Below, in pieces: positions 7,121-15,283 of a stretch of DNA of 64,000 bases. The DNA is taken from positions 1 to 64,000 of the forward strand of contig JAGVXI010000006.1 of the NCBI GenBank assembly GCA_018303855.1. Direction: 5' to 3'. Every line of letters begins with the position of its first letter. The first letter of the stretch is position 1. The translations under genes and the position numbers were made by a program. The notes under the pieces are model-generated. The model was not told where the DNA came from. It saw nothing but the letters and a program-made list of their open reading frames with translations, and did no database searches. The stretch is from Candidatus Pacearchaeota archaeon (GTDB lineage Archaea > Nanobdellota > Nanobdellia > Pacearchaeales > GW2011-AR1).

Positions 7121-8575
7121 TCACCTCACATACTTTTTAATTATCTCCATAGCTTCCCTTCCAGAAATTTTGCTTTTAAATTCAGGGCTTTGCATAATTA
7201 AGCCCATATAGGCATTAACATTTAAACCGGGTTTACCCTTAATCACTTTCATTATTCTCTCCTCAATTCCAGAAACATCTGCTTTTTCCAATTTAATTGC
7301 ATTTTCTACTGCAGTGCCTTTTGCTATTAATCTCATTACTTCTTTAACATCTCCTTCACTAATTTTACTGTCTTTTAAAGCTTCAACAATAAAAAGCAAG
7401 GCATCTATATTGAGATTTTCTTCAATTTGCTCTTCACTAATCTTTTCATGACTTGCAATTTCCTTTGGGTAAACCAAAAGAATTTTAGCAATCAAACTAG
7501 GAATTTTTAAAATTGAGCTCATTTCTTTAAACTCCTCTATTTTTCCTTTTTTCATAAGCAATCCTGCCATTTCTTCATTTAACCCTCCTCTTTGCAATTC
7601 TTCTTTAATATCTGCTCTTAATCTTGGCAAGGTTTTTTTAGCTTCATTGATTTTTTCGCGAGAAATTTTTAACAGAGGCAGATCTGTTTCAGGATACATT
7701 CGAGCGCTTCCAGGCATTGGCCTTAAGAATTCAGTACCTCCATTTGGCAAAGCATTTCTCACTTCTGGTTCCAATTTTTTTCCAGATTTTGCCAGTTCAA
7801 GCTGTCTTTGGATTTCTTTGTTTACAGTTATAACCATCATTTTTGGTTCTTGAAAACCTTTTATCTCAACCCGATGCCCGTTTTTTATAGATAAGTTTAG
7901 ATCTTGCCTTATTGTACCTATGCCCCTTTTAACTTTACATGCCCGCAGGATATCTCCAATATGCAATGCAACTTCTTTAACCTGCTCAGCAGTTTTTATA
8001 TCTGGTTCTGTAGCTATCTCCACCAAAGGTATGCCAAGCCTGTCAAGTCTGTAAACAATTTCACCTTTTTGTTTGCTGACAGGTCTTGCAGCATCTTCTT
8101 CAAGAAAAATTCCTTTTATACCAACTCTTCCCTGACTTGTTTCAACATAACCATCCCTGGCGATAAGCACTGTTCTCTGAAAACCTCCTGTATTAGAACC
8201 ATCAATAACTGTCTTTCTCATAATTTGCGTAGCAGAAAGAATTTTGCAATTAAGCAACAAAGAGATATGCAAAGCAATTTGAAATGCCTCCTTATTTATT
8301 TGATGAGGGGGCTCTTCATCTAACTCAACAAGGCAAGTAGTGTCATATCCTTGGTAGACAAACTCTTTGCCAAGACTTGCCTCATGAGCAGCAGCAACAT
8401 CTACTTTTCCAGCTTCTCCAGCAACAACATGCAATTTTCTTTTGACTATAAAATCAGGTTCATCATTTCTAAGCAAACTTGGACAATTGCAAAATAGTTT
8501 TTTAGTATCTAACTGCTGGTGTATTTCCAAGCCAGCTTTAAACTCTAATTTTTGATAATTAATCTCTTCTGGCAT
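7121..8575 (-). CDS. gatE: Glu-tRNA(Gln) amidotransferase subunit E lacking the AspRS-like insertion
   Basis: GatE is the kinase/tRNA-binding subunit of archaeal GatDE, converting Glu-tRNA(Gln) to Gln-tRNA(Gln). The N-terminal cradle (EFKAGLEIHQQLDTKKLFCNCPS, EEDAARPVS, GIPLVEIATEPDI, RVEIKGFQEPKMM) and the GatE-specific NGGTEFLRPMPGSARMYPETDLP are present, with a GatB/E helical tail. At 484 residues it is far shorter than usual (about 620): the AspRS-like (GAD) insertion expected between RQLEL and the RPMPGSARMYPETD segment is replaced by about ten residues. GatB was considered and rejected because of the ARMYPETD signature and the separate gatB at 11.3 kb. Confidence 0.93.
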   Translation of the reverse strand: MPEEINYQKLEFKAGLEIHQQLDTKKLFCNCPSLLRNDEPDFIVKRKLHVVAGEAGKVDVAAAHEASLGKEFVYQGYDTTCLVELDEEPPHQINKEAFQIALHISLLLNCKILSATQIMRKTVIDGSNTGGFQRTVLIARDGYVETSQGRVGIKGIFLEEDAARPVSKQKGEIVYRLDRLGIPLVEIATEPDIKTAEQVKEVALHIGDILRACKVKRGIGTIRQDLNLSIKNGHRVEIKGFQEPKMMVITVNKEIQRQLELAKSGKKLEPEVRNALPNGGTEFLRPMPGSARMYPETDLPLLKISREKINEAKKTLPRLRADIKEELQRGGLNEEMAGLLMKKGKIEEFKEMSSILKIPSLIAKILLVYPKEIASHEKISEEQIEENLNIDALLFIVEALKDSKISEGDVKEVMRLIAKGTAVENAIKLEKADVSGIEERIMKVIKGKPGLNVNAYMGLIMQSPEFKSKISGREAMEIIKKYVR

Positions 8576-8599
8576 GAAATCAAGAAAGAAATAGGATTA

Positions 8600-9406
8600 T
8601 TAAAATTTGCTATGGTATCCAATCATCTTGTCTAAAGATGAATTAATCTTTCCAGCAATAAAAGTGTAGAACATCTGTTCACCACTTGTTGCTCCATTTA
8701 TTTTTTTATCACTTGCGCCTTTTTCTTTCCATCCTTCAACTGCTTGTTCAAGACATTGATAATAAGTCATTCTTTCACCAGCTTCAATTAAAGGTATTGG
8801 TAAGTGATAGTGATCTAAAATTACGTCCTGTAATGTCCTAGCAGTTCTTCCATTACCATCTGTAAAGGGATGTATTCTTACCAAATGGAAATGAGCATAA
8901 ATTGCGACCATCAATTGGGCTATAACATCCTCTTCAGTATTTTTAAATTGGTATCTTAAACAGTCTACAAATCTTGGCATTTCTACTTCTCTTACTTTGG
9001 CGGGGTAAGGGGGTAGGAATTTTGATCCACTTATCCTAACCCCTTCATGCATCTGTCTATAGTTCATAGGGCTTTCACAATACAATTCAGGCAATATTTT
9101 GCCGGCTAATTTTTTTATAAAAGACTCATCAAATTTTTTAATATCAAAGTTTTCCTTTCCCCAATTAAATGCGTTTTCAATACATTTTATACCCCTTTTA
9201 ACAGAACCATTTTTTTTAGGAACAGAATAAGGAACTCCCCCATCTGGATTTTCTATTCTATAAGAGTGTATTTGTGCATTTTTTCTTATTTCTTTTATTC
9301 TTCTTTTTCTACAAAAAAAATCAAATAGGGGGCTATTTTTAGGATTTTTAGCAACAGCTACCTTTTTTCTAATTTCTTCTGTTAATCCTTTTGGTATATA
9401 GTTCAT
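8600..9406 (-). CDS. Fic-domain protein (probable AMP-transferase)
   Basis: The 268-residue protein contains an intact Fic motif HPFTDGNGRTAR (residues ~179-190) and the flap region upstream (YRQMHEGVRISGSKFLPPYPAKVREVEMPRFVDCLRYQF). Fic enzymes usually transfer AMP from ATP to a protein hydroxyl; the conserved His is the general base. No clear N-terminal (S/T)XXXE(G/N) inhibitory helix is visible. It lies 25 bp upstream of gatE on the same strand, so it may be co-transcribed with it. The target is unknown. Confidence 0.92.
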   Translation of the reverse strand: MNYIPKGLTEEIRKKVAVAKNPKNSPLFDFFCRKRRIKEIRKNAQIHSYRIENPDGGVPYSVPKKNGSVKRGIKCIENAFNWGKENFDIKKFDESFIKKLAGKILPELYCESPMNYRQMHEGVRISGSKFLPPYPAKVREVEMPRFVDCLRYQFKNTEEDVIAQLMVAIYAHFHLVRIHPFTDGNGRTARTLQDVILDHYHLPIPLIEAGERMTYYQCLEQAVEGWKEKGASDKKINGATSGEQMFYTFIAGKINSSLDKMIGYHSKF

Positions 9407-9413
9407 ATGGAAT

Positions 9414-9429
9414 AATCCTCTTAAGGATT
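9414..9429. promoter_or_regulatory. Inverted repeat just upstream of the fic start
   Basis: AATCCT-CTTA-AGGATT (6-bp arms, 4-bp spacer) lies between a TATA-like GTTTAAAAATC on the minus strand and the fic ATG at 9406. Its position would let a bound protein block initiation. No regulator is assigned. Confidence 0.35.
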
Positions 9430-9477
9430 TTTAAACCTTACTATTTTGTAGCCCCTATAAAGTTATAACTTAAAAGA

Positions 9478-9825
9478 CTAAACAAGCCTCACAATTTTCC
9501 CGTCTTTATCCAGCTCAATAAAATGCCCGACTTTTCCGTTTCTATAACTTTCGCATTGGTTCTCAGATTTATTATCCTCGTCGGTGCGAGGAACATGAAC
9601 AATATCAACAGCAAAATCCATGCAAGTCCCTAAACACTGGCTGTTAAACTCCGCATTATTTTCTTTTTCCTGCTGATAAATATTATTGGCGCATATTACT
9701 GCTTCTTGCTGCTCTTTAACATATTCTGAGGTTGAAGCAGAAACTCCTTGCTCATCAAACCCAACTCTAAAAATTACAATCGCACTTATTAAAATAATAA
9801 ATAATAGACTCAACAAAAATATCAA
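9478..9825 (-). CDS. Small membrane-anchored Cys-containing protein after gatD; start disturbed by an A7 run
   Basis: The protein has an N-terminal hydrophobic anchor (LIFLLSLLFIILISAIVIF) and an ~90-residue polar domain with five cysteines (VICANN, SQCLGTCMDF, NQCESY), suggesting an extracytoplasmic disulfide-bonded domain. The track start is a TTG at 9825. The ATG at 9838, overlapping the gatD stop as ATGA, is in another frame. Removing one A from the seven-A run (9827-9833) would give MRKNLIFLLSLL in frame, a much better anchor. Either the TTG is used or there is an indel. The family is not recognised. Confidence 0.6.
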   Translation of the reverse strand: MIFLLSLLFIILISAIVIFRVGFDEQGVSASTSEYVKEQQEAVICANNIYQQEKENNAEFNSQCLGTCMDFAVDIVHVPRTDEDNKSENQCESYRNGKVGHFIELDKDGKIVRLV

Positions 9826-9834
9826 ATTTTTTTC

Positions 9835-11133
9835 TCATTCTTCTTCAAATTCTAGCCGGTTGTTTAACTCATGGCTGAAATTTTTCAGCATCATCTCTTT
9901 AATTTTCTCTTTTCCTTGCTTAACCCATTCTTTATGCCCTAATACCCAGCCAAGTTTTACAAAAGCTGTTTCAGAAAGCATATCTTCAAGATAAATAATC
10001 CCTGTTTCTAAAAATTCTCTTCCGTTGCTATATACTAATGGGTTTAATCTGCCAAAAATTGTTTGACTAGCAGCACAGATAATCATGCCTTTGTCTTGAA
10101 CCTGTTTTAATTTTTTTGTCCAACCTTTTCTTGCTCTTTTTGTTGGCCCGTGCCCTAAACCAGCTAACTCCAACACAATCCCCTTGTATTTATTTTTTAT
10201 GTAATAATCTAAAATAGACGAATCATGTCCAGGATAAACCTTGACCAAAGCAACTTTTTCTTCAAATTTGTCTTCCACAACTACTTTATTATTGTTGAGC
10301 GTCCTATAATCTGAAACTTTAACAATTTTATCAGGATAAACTTTAGCAAATGGTTTTGCATTCACAGGCTTGAAAGCATCTCTTCTTGAAGAATGAAGCT
10401 TTCTAACTTTTGTTCCTGATATAGCATTGCAAAAATCATCATTGCTTGAAGCGTGTCCAACAATCATCACTTCAGCCATGTCACTTATTGCAGCCAAAGC
10501 AGAGCATTGCAAATTTAAATTTGCGTCACTTGAAGCTCTATCAACACTTCGCTGGCTGTATGTAAACACAACTGGTTTGTTTAAATTTCTTAAAAAGAAG
10601 CTCAAAGCAGCAGCAGTATAATGCAAAAAATCAGTTCCATGTGTGATTATAATTCCCTTGATGTTTGAGTCATTAAGCAACTTTTGCGCAGTCTTTGCTA
10701 TTTTTTTCCAGTCTTTATAATCCATATCTTCACTTGCCTTCATAAAAGGAGCTTCAATCTTTACAATATTAACTTTATCAAAGACTCTTGGATAAAATTT
10801 TAAAAGCTGAGAGGGAGATGTGAGCCAATCAACCCCTCCTCTTTTTGGATTTAAGCGGGCAGCAATAGTTCCACCAGTTATAATCATCCCAATATTTGGT
10901 TTTTCTTTATCTCTTTTTAACTCAATCTCCTCGTCTTCAATTTTTGTTTTACTTAAAACTTGAACATTAACAATCTCCTTTTTACTTATCCCAATATTAT
11001 AACCAGAATCTAATTTCAACAGCACAAGCCCTTTTTCTTCTTCAGGACTCTCTAAGAATACACCTTTATATTCATATTTTATAAGTGAGATTTTTACATA
11101 GTCCCCAGGTTTTGCGCTAATCTTTTCTGCCAT
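9835..11133 (-). CDS. gatD: Glu-tRNA(Gln) amidotransferase subunit D
   Basis: GatD is the asparaginase-like subunit that releases ammonia for GatE. The 432-residue protein has the archaeal N-terminal beta domain (KPGDYVKISLIKYEYKGVFLESPEE) followed by the amidohydrolase core: GMIITGGTIAARLN (first catalytic Thr), IIITHGTDFLHYTAAALSFFL (second Thr and Asp) and GTKVRKLHSSRRDAFKPVN (catalytic Lys). Its length is normal for the family. It is on the same strand as fic and gatE, separated from gatE by two unrelated genes, whereas gatD and gatE are commonly adjacent. Confidence 0.96.
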   Translation of the reverse strand: MAEKISAKPGDYVKISLIKYEYKGVFLESPEEEKGLVLLKLDSGYNIGISKKEIVNVQVLSKTKIEDEEIELKRDKEKPNIGMIITGGTIAARLNPKRGGVDWLTSPSQLLKFYPRVFDKVNIVKIEAPFMKASEDMDYKDWKKIAKTAQKLLNDSNIKGIIITHGTDFLHYTAAALSFFLRNLNKPVVFTYSQRSVDRASSDANLNLQCSALAAISDMAEVMIVGHASSNDDFCNAISGTKVRKLHSSRRDAFKPVNAKPFAKVYPDKIVKVSDYRTLNNNKVVVEDKFEEKVALVKVYPGHDSSILDYYIKNKYKGIVLELAGLGHGPTKRARKGWTKKLKQVQDKGMIICAASQTIFGRLNPLVYSNGREFLETGIIYLEDMLSETAFVKLGWVLGHKEWVKQGKEKIKEMMLKNFSHELNNRLEFEEE

Positions 11134-11277
11134 AAAAAAGAGAAATCAATCACATATAAAAACCTTTTCAAGTTTTATTATAATAATGCATAATGAGTGA
11201 ATAATAAAAAGGATATATCAATAAATTAATAAACAACTTTCTCTTATATTGATTAATCAAATATAAATATAACAAAC

Positions 11278-12648
11278 ATGGCAAAAATTGGATTAGAAAT
11301 CCATGGATATGTTCAAACAAAAGAAAAATTGTTTTGTAAATGCAAGGCAGAACATGGATTAAAATTTTTCAAGCCAAATATAAACATCTGCCCTATTTGC
11401 ACAGGACAGCCAGGCGCAAAACCACTATTGCCCAACAATGAAGCTATATCTAAAATAATTCAAATAGCCTTGGTTCTAAGCTGTAAAATAAATAATAGAT
11501 TAGTATGGCAAAGAAAACATTATAATTGGCCTGATTTGCCAAAGGGATACCAGAATACAATCTCAGGAGCATATGCTATTCCTATTGGAGTGAATGGGAA
11601 ATTTGAAAATATAAGAGTTAAAGAAGTTCATTTAGAAGAAGATCCTGCTGCTTGGAATCCTTTAACAGGAGAAATAGACTATAATCGTTCAGGTTCTCCT
11701 TTAGTGGAAATTGTAACAGAACCTGATTTCAAATCTTCAGAACAAGTAACAGATTGGCTCAAGCAGTTAATTCATGCTTTAAGTTATATAAAATCATTGG
11801 ATAAATCTTCTGGAATAAAAGCAGATGTAAATGTTTCTGTATCAAAAGGTAAAAGAGTTGAAGTAAAAAATGTTAACAGCCTCACAAATATCAAAACTGC
11901 AATTGATTATGAGATTTCAAGACAGGGAAAATCCACGCCAAAAATACAAGAAACAAGAGCATTTGATGAAAAAACAGGCATAACAATTATGATGAGGGCA
12001 AAAGAACAGGCAGAAGATTATAGATTTATATCAGAACCAGACTTGCCTGTCGTTAATATAAAAAGAAAAGAGATTCAAAGCATAAAAAATTCTCTACCTG
12101 AGACTCCCAAATCAAAACTTCAAAAGCTGATAAAAAGGCATAAAATTTCAAAAAAACATGCAGAAGTTTTAACTAAAAAATTAGAGATTGTTGAATTTTT
12201 TGAAAAAGTAATAGACAAAATTCCTGCACACATTGCTGTGCCCTGGACAACTGTAGAGCTATTAAGAGTTTTAAACTATAATAAAAAAGAACTTAATGAA
12301 GTCGAAATTAAAGTTGAACATTTTATTGAACTTCTTAAACTCATAAAAAACAAAGTTATAACAGAATTAAAAGCCAAAGAAATTCTTAATAAGTTTGTTC
12401 CAAAATCATTTTCCCCTAAAAATCATGCAAAAGAACACCAAAAAATATCTGGGAAAATAGAAATAGAAAACATCTGTAAGCAGGTTATTAAACAAAATGC
12501 GCAAGCTGTTCAAGATTATAAATCAGGAAAACAAGAAGCTTTAAACTTTTTAATTGGGCAAGTTATGAAACAATCAAATAAAAGAGCAGATTACGAGACA
12601 TCAAAGATTATATTAGAAAGATTATTAAAAAACAATTTAACAGGCTAA
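11278..12648 (+). CDS. gatB: Asp-tRNA(Asn)/Glu-tRNA(Gln) amidotransferase subunit B
   Basis: GatB activates the mischarged aminoacyl-tRNA by phosphorylation and receives ammonia from GatA. The 456-residue protein shows IGLEIHGYVQTKEKLFCKC...NICPICTGQPGAKPLLP (zinc-site cysteines CXC and CXXC), NYNWPDLPKGYQ-like HYNWPDLPKGYQNTISG, EEDPAAWN, SGSPLVEIVTEPDF and the Lys-rich helical/YqeY tail. It is transcribed away from gatD and is not in the gatCA operon. Confidence 0.96.
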   Translation: MAKIGLEIHGYVQTKEKLFCKCKAEHGLKFFKPNINICPICTGQPGAKPLLPNNEAISKIIQIALVLSCKINNRLVWQRKHYNWPDLPKGYQNTISGAYAIPIGVNGKFENIRVKEVHLEEDPAAWNPLTGEIDYNRSGSPLVEIVTEPDFKSSEQVTDWLKQLIHALSYIKSLDKSSGIKADVNVSVSKGKRVEVKNVNSLTNIKTAIDYEISRQGKSTPKIQETRAFDEKTGITIMMRAKEQAEDYRFISEPDLPVVNIKRKEIQSIKNSLPETPKSKLQKLIKRHKISKKHAEVLTKKLEIVEFFEKVIDKIPAHIAVPWTTVELLRVLNYNKKELNEVEIKVEHFIELLKLIKNKVITELKAKEILNKFVPKSFSPKNHAKEHQKISGKIEIENICKQVIKQNAQAVQDYKSGKQEALNFLIGQVMKQSNKRADYETSKIILERLLKNNLTG

Positions 12649-12775
12649 CACTATAATTAAATATTCATAAAATTAAATTAAGCTAATTTATAGACTATTT
12701 ACCTTTAAAACTAAATTTCCAGTTATTTTTAAGATGTCTAATTAACTTCAGTTTGGTTATGCCACTTGCCTAAAA

Positions 12776-13111
12776 TTACTGACATCTACCTTCATCGCAA
12801 TCAGCTGGGCATTTTTGTTCTACGCTTTTAACAACACCATCTTCACAATAATACTCTACAACACTTTCCAGATTACAATGGTCAAAAAACGCACTTTTGC
12901 CTTTCGTGGTAGATGATGCCTCGCCGAAATTCTTTCCATCTGGGAATCTGTCATTTGCGTCATAATCTTTGCACTCAGCACTACCTGTATACCCGTAAAT
13001 AATCTTTCCAATAATGTTGTTCCCTGAAATCACAAGCAATGTAGATACAAGCACTACGGCAATTAAAACTACCCAAGCTAACTGATTTGTATTCAACTCT
13101 TTCTTTGCCAT
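12776..13111 (-). CDS. Membrane-anchored Cys-rich small protein (paralogue 1)
   Basis: 111 residues: an N-terminal signal anchor (QLAWVVLIAVVLVSTLLVISG) and an exported domain CKDYDANDRFPDGKN...TTKGKSAFFDHC...VEYYCEDGVVKSVEQKCPADCDEGRC. Six regularly spaced cysteines imply three disulfides. The same pattern occurs in the next gene (13289-13621), so the two arose by tandem duplication. Similar Cys-rich modules recur in surface proteins of DPANN archaea; the function is unknown. Confidence 0.75.
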   Translation of the reverse strand: MAKKELNTNQLAWVVLIAVVLVSTLLVISGNNIIGKIIYGYTGSAECKDYDANDRFPDGKNFGEASSTTKGKSAFFDHCNLESVVEYYCEDGVVKSVEQKCPADCDEGRCQ

Positions 13112-13288
13112 ACATTAGTTAGATAATCTTATTTTATAAATATTGCTATACCATATATTAAGCATCATTAGACTATATAGCATGCAAATCCTCTTATAAT
13201 CATACGAGTTTAACACCCTGCACTTATTTTATTTTTTATGATATATCTAGACATAAATAACTACTCTCTAAAACCCCAAAGAATTAAT

Positions 13289-13621
13289 CTACTGGAAGGG
13301 AAAATCTCTGCATCTACCAGTAGTACAACCAAACCCGCAAGTTCTCTCCACACTATCAATTAATCCGTCACTAGTGCAGTAATATTCGACAAGATTTCCG
13401 CTTCCTGCATTACAATTATCCCTAAATACTGCTTTGCCTAATTTAGTAGTGCCTCTCACTTCGGAATTTATTCCATCTGGAAATTTATCATTCACATCAT
13501 CATCAGTACATTCTTTCACTTCATAAAAGATGGTATTACCGCTAAAAAATCCTCCTGCATAAGAAATAACTAAAACTAATAATAAAGTCAAAACAAGAGC
13601 TACAACCATCTTTGTTTCCAT
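13289..13621 (-). CDS. Membrane-anchored Cys-rich small protein (paralogue 2)
   Basis: 110 residues with an N-terminal hydrophobic anchor (MVVALVLTLLLVLVISYAGGFF) and CTDDDVNDKFPDGIN...TTKLGKAVFRDNC...VEYYCTSDGLIDSVERTCGFGCTTGRC. Cys spacing and the ND-FPDG, TTK-GKA-F, VEYYC, SVE and GRC motifs are shared with the gene at 12776-13111. The protein bodies have diverged, so the duplication is not recent. Confidence 0.75.
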   Translation of the reverse strand: METKMVVALVLTLLLVLVISYAGGFFSGNTIFYEVKECTDDDVNDKFPDGINSEVRGTTKLGKAVFRDNCNAGSGNLVEYYCTSDGLIDSVERTCGFGCTTGRCRDFPFQ

Positions 13622-13712
13622 TAATTAATTGAAATGACCATAGTTTTTAAATATTCCTAAACAAATAATTTAACCATTACTAAAAAGAGTTCAATGAATA
13701 ATTAGATAATTA

Positions 13713-13800
13713 TGGGCCTGCAGGGATTTGAACCCCGATTTCCCGGTTTCTTCAACAAAATCACCGAAGCCGGGGAGTCTATCCATTGACTTACAAGCCC
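13713..13800 (-). tRNA. tRNA-Arg(UCG) with a 16-nt intron
   Basis: Read on the minus strand: acceptor GGGCTTG/CAGGCCC, D arm AGTC-AATGGATA-GACT, anticodon stem CCCGG/CCGGG, T arm CGGGG-TTCAAAT-CCCTG, discriminator A. The 23-nt anticodon loop resolves as CTTCGG + intron TGATTTTGTTGAAGAA + A, giving anticodon TCG. Exon CTTC pairs with intron GAAG (4 bp) flanked by 3-nt bulges GGT and AAA, a bulge-helix-bulge-like motif cut between positions 37 and 38. The outer intron helix is weak. EndA, encoded at 32.4 kb, is the expected processing enzyme. Confidence 0.88.
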
Positions 13801-13863
13801 TGATTTTATAATGCATGCTTAGTTTTTAATGATTACGATTAAGCTGAAAACATTGATAATTTT

Positions 13864-14304
13864 TTAAGAAAGAGTTACTGCTTGAATCTCATGGTTTTCA
13901 AACATTCTTTGCCCTAAATAAATCGGAATCATCGCAAGCACAGTTTCTTTAGTATGATAACCTTCATCTTGCAAATCTCTTGTAACATCCTCAACTACTA
14001 GCAATAATTTATCCAATGATTTTACTTCTAAATCAGTTGCCTTAGCTACTTCACATTTTTCATAAGGATTATTTGCAAAAGCAGTACAAGTATCATCTAA
14101 TCTGTAACCATTATCTTTAAAAAAAATTGCAATATATTGCTTAAAGAAATCAGAAGACACAAAATCAAAAACCTTCCTAATAGGAAAAAAATCAGTTACA
14201 GGAACATTAACCATTAGCGGGAAAATTTCACCTGTTCCAATAATTTGTAAGAATTCACTATTGGCATTAACTCTTAATACTTTTGTAAAATTTACCTTTC
14301 CCAT
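13864..14304 (-). CDS. Unknown conserved-looking protein, 146 residues
   Basis: I do not recognise a family. The protein is soluble, alpha/beta in appearance, without signal peptide: VNFTKVLRVNANSEFLQIIGTGEIFPLMVNVPVTDFFPIRKVFDFVSSDFFKQY, then a helical C-terminal half (LDKLLLVVEDVTRDLQDEGYHTKETVLAMIPIYLGQRMF). It is a single gene between tRNA-Arg and the divergent protease gene. Balanced composition and lack of a competing ORF support it being real. Confidence 0.65.
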   Translation of the reverse strand: MGKVNFTKVLRVNANSEFLQIIGTGEIFPLMVNVPVTDFFPIRKVFDFVSSDFFKQYIAIFFKDNGYRLDDTCTAFANNPYEKCEVAKATDLEVKSLDKLLLVVEDVTRDLQDEGYHTKETVLAMIPIYLGQRMFENHEIQAVTLS

Positions 14305-14413
14305 TATTTTATTAAGATAAAGCAGGTTTTTAATATTTACTACACTCTAGGCTCTATGCAAACTTTAATAAATAATCTTAACTAACCACATGACATAACA
14401 GAGTTTAAATAAA

Positions 14414-15265
14414 ATGCCATTGCAAAGACATCACAAAATCCTTATTGGGGGACTTAGTAGCTTAGTCATAATTTACATGATAATTAATGGCATTTTTCTT
14501 TATATGCTATACCTTCAACTTGATGCAAATTATAATGCATTAAACAAAAAAATCACAGAAATGCAGGCAGAAACAGAAAATAAGATAATTGAGCTCTCTG
14601 AAAATGTTTTGCAGACTAGAGAAGATCTTGGCACAACAATAAGCTCATTAAATAAACAGATTGACCAGGTAAAAGCGCAAACAAGTGCTGACTTTTCTGA
14701 TATTATTGAAGAATCAATTCCAAGCGTTGTAACAATAAAAACAGATGTTGCCCAGGGAACAGGGTTTATAATTCACAAAGATGGATACATTGTTACAAAT
14801 GCTCATGTTTTAGCAGGAGGAAGAGAAATATATGCAGTTACTTCAGATCAAAAGGTGTATGAAGCTAAATTTTATGGATACAGCCTGGATTTAGATGTGG
14901 CGCTTCTAAAAATTTTAGGCACATACTCTGCTTTGGAACTAAGTGACTCCAATGAAGTCCAGGTTGGAGAGAAAGTTATTGCCATTGGAAATCCTCTTGG
15001 ATTGCAATTTTCTGTGACAGAAGGAATTGTTTCTAACTTGCACATGAAAGGAACAAATAATTTAGATGCTTACATACAAACTGATGCTGCCCTTAATCCA
15101 GGCAATTCAGGGGGGCCATTAATTAATAAACAAGGGGAAGTTATTGGAATGAATAACTTTAAAATAGGCGGAAGCGAGGGCTTGGGATTTGCATTAGAAT
15201 CAAATTATATAAAGCAGGTTATCAATGAAATAGCCAATGACGTATTAGCTACAGACATTACTTAA
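14414..15265 (+). CDS. Membrane-anchored trypsin-like S1C (HtrA/Deg-type) serine protease without PDZ
   Basis: The 283-residue protein has an N-terminal membrane segment (ILIGGLSSLVIIYMIINGIFLYML), a coiled-coil stalk (residues ~38-90) and a chymotrypsin-fold domain with catalytic His131 (IVTNAHVLAGG), Asp161 (SLDLDVALLKI) and Ser232 (ALNPGNSGGPLIN). The family degrades or refolds damaged exported proteins. There is no PDZ domain after the protease domain, unlike typical HtrA. The catalytic domain should face outside. proS starts 18 bp downstream on the same strand. Confidence 0.92.
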   Translation: MPLQRHHKILIGGLSSLVIIYMIINGIFLYMLYLQLDANYNALNKKITEMQAETENKIIELSENVLQTREDLGTTISSLNKQIDQVKAQTSADFSDIIEESIPSVVTIKTDVAQGTGFIIHKDGYIVTNAHVLAGGREIYAVTSDQKVYEAKFYGYSLDLDVALLKILGTYSALELSDSNEVQVGEKVIAIGNPLGLQFSVTEGIVSNLHMKGTNNLDAYIQTDAALNPGNSGGPLINKQGEVIGMNNFKIGGSEGLGFALESNYIKQVINEIANDVLATDIT

Positions 15266-15283
15266 AACCTGAATAAAGTCAAA

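Noticed and set aside
7904-8323. 139-aa plus-strand ORF
   Set aside because: Entirely antisense to gatE, Cys/Phe/Ser-rich without motifs; a shadow ORF.
7121-8575. Calling this gene a second gatB
   Set aside because: The RPMPGSARMYPETD segment and GatB/E differences in the N-terminal cradle identify GatE, and a standard gatB is present at 11278-12648.
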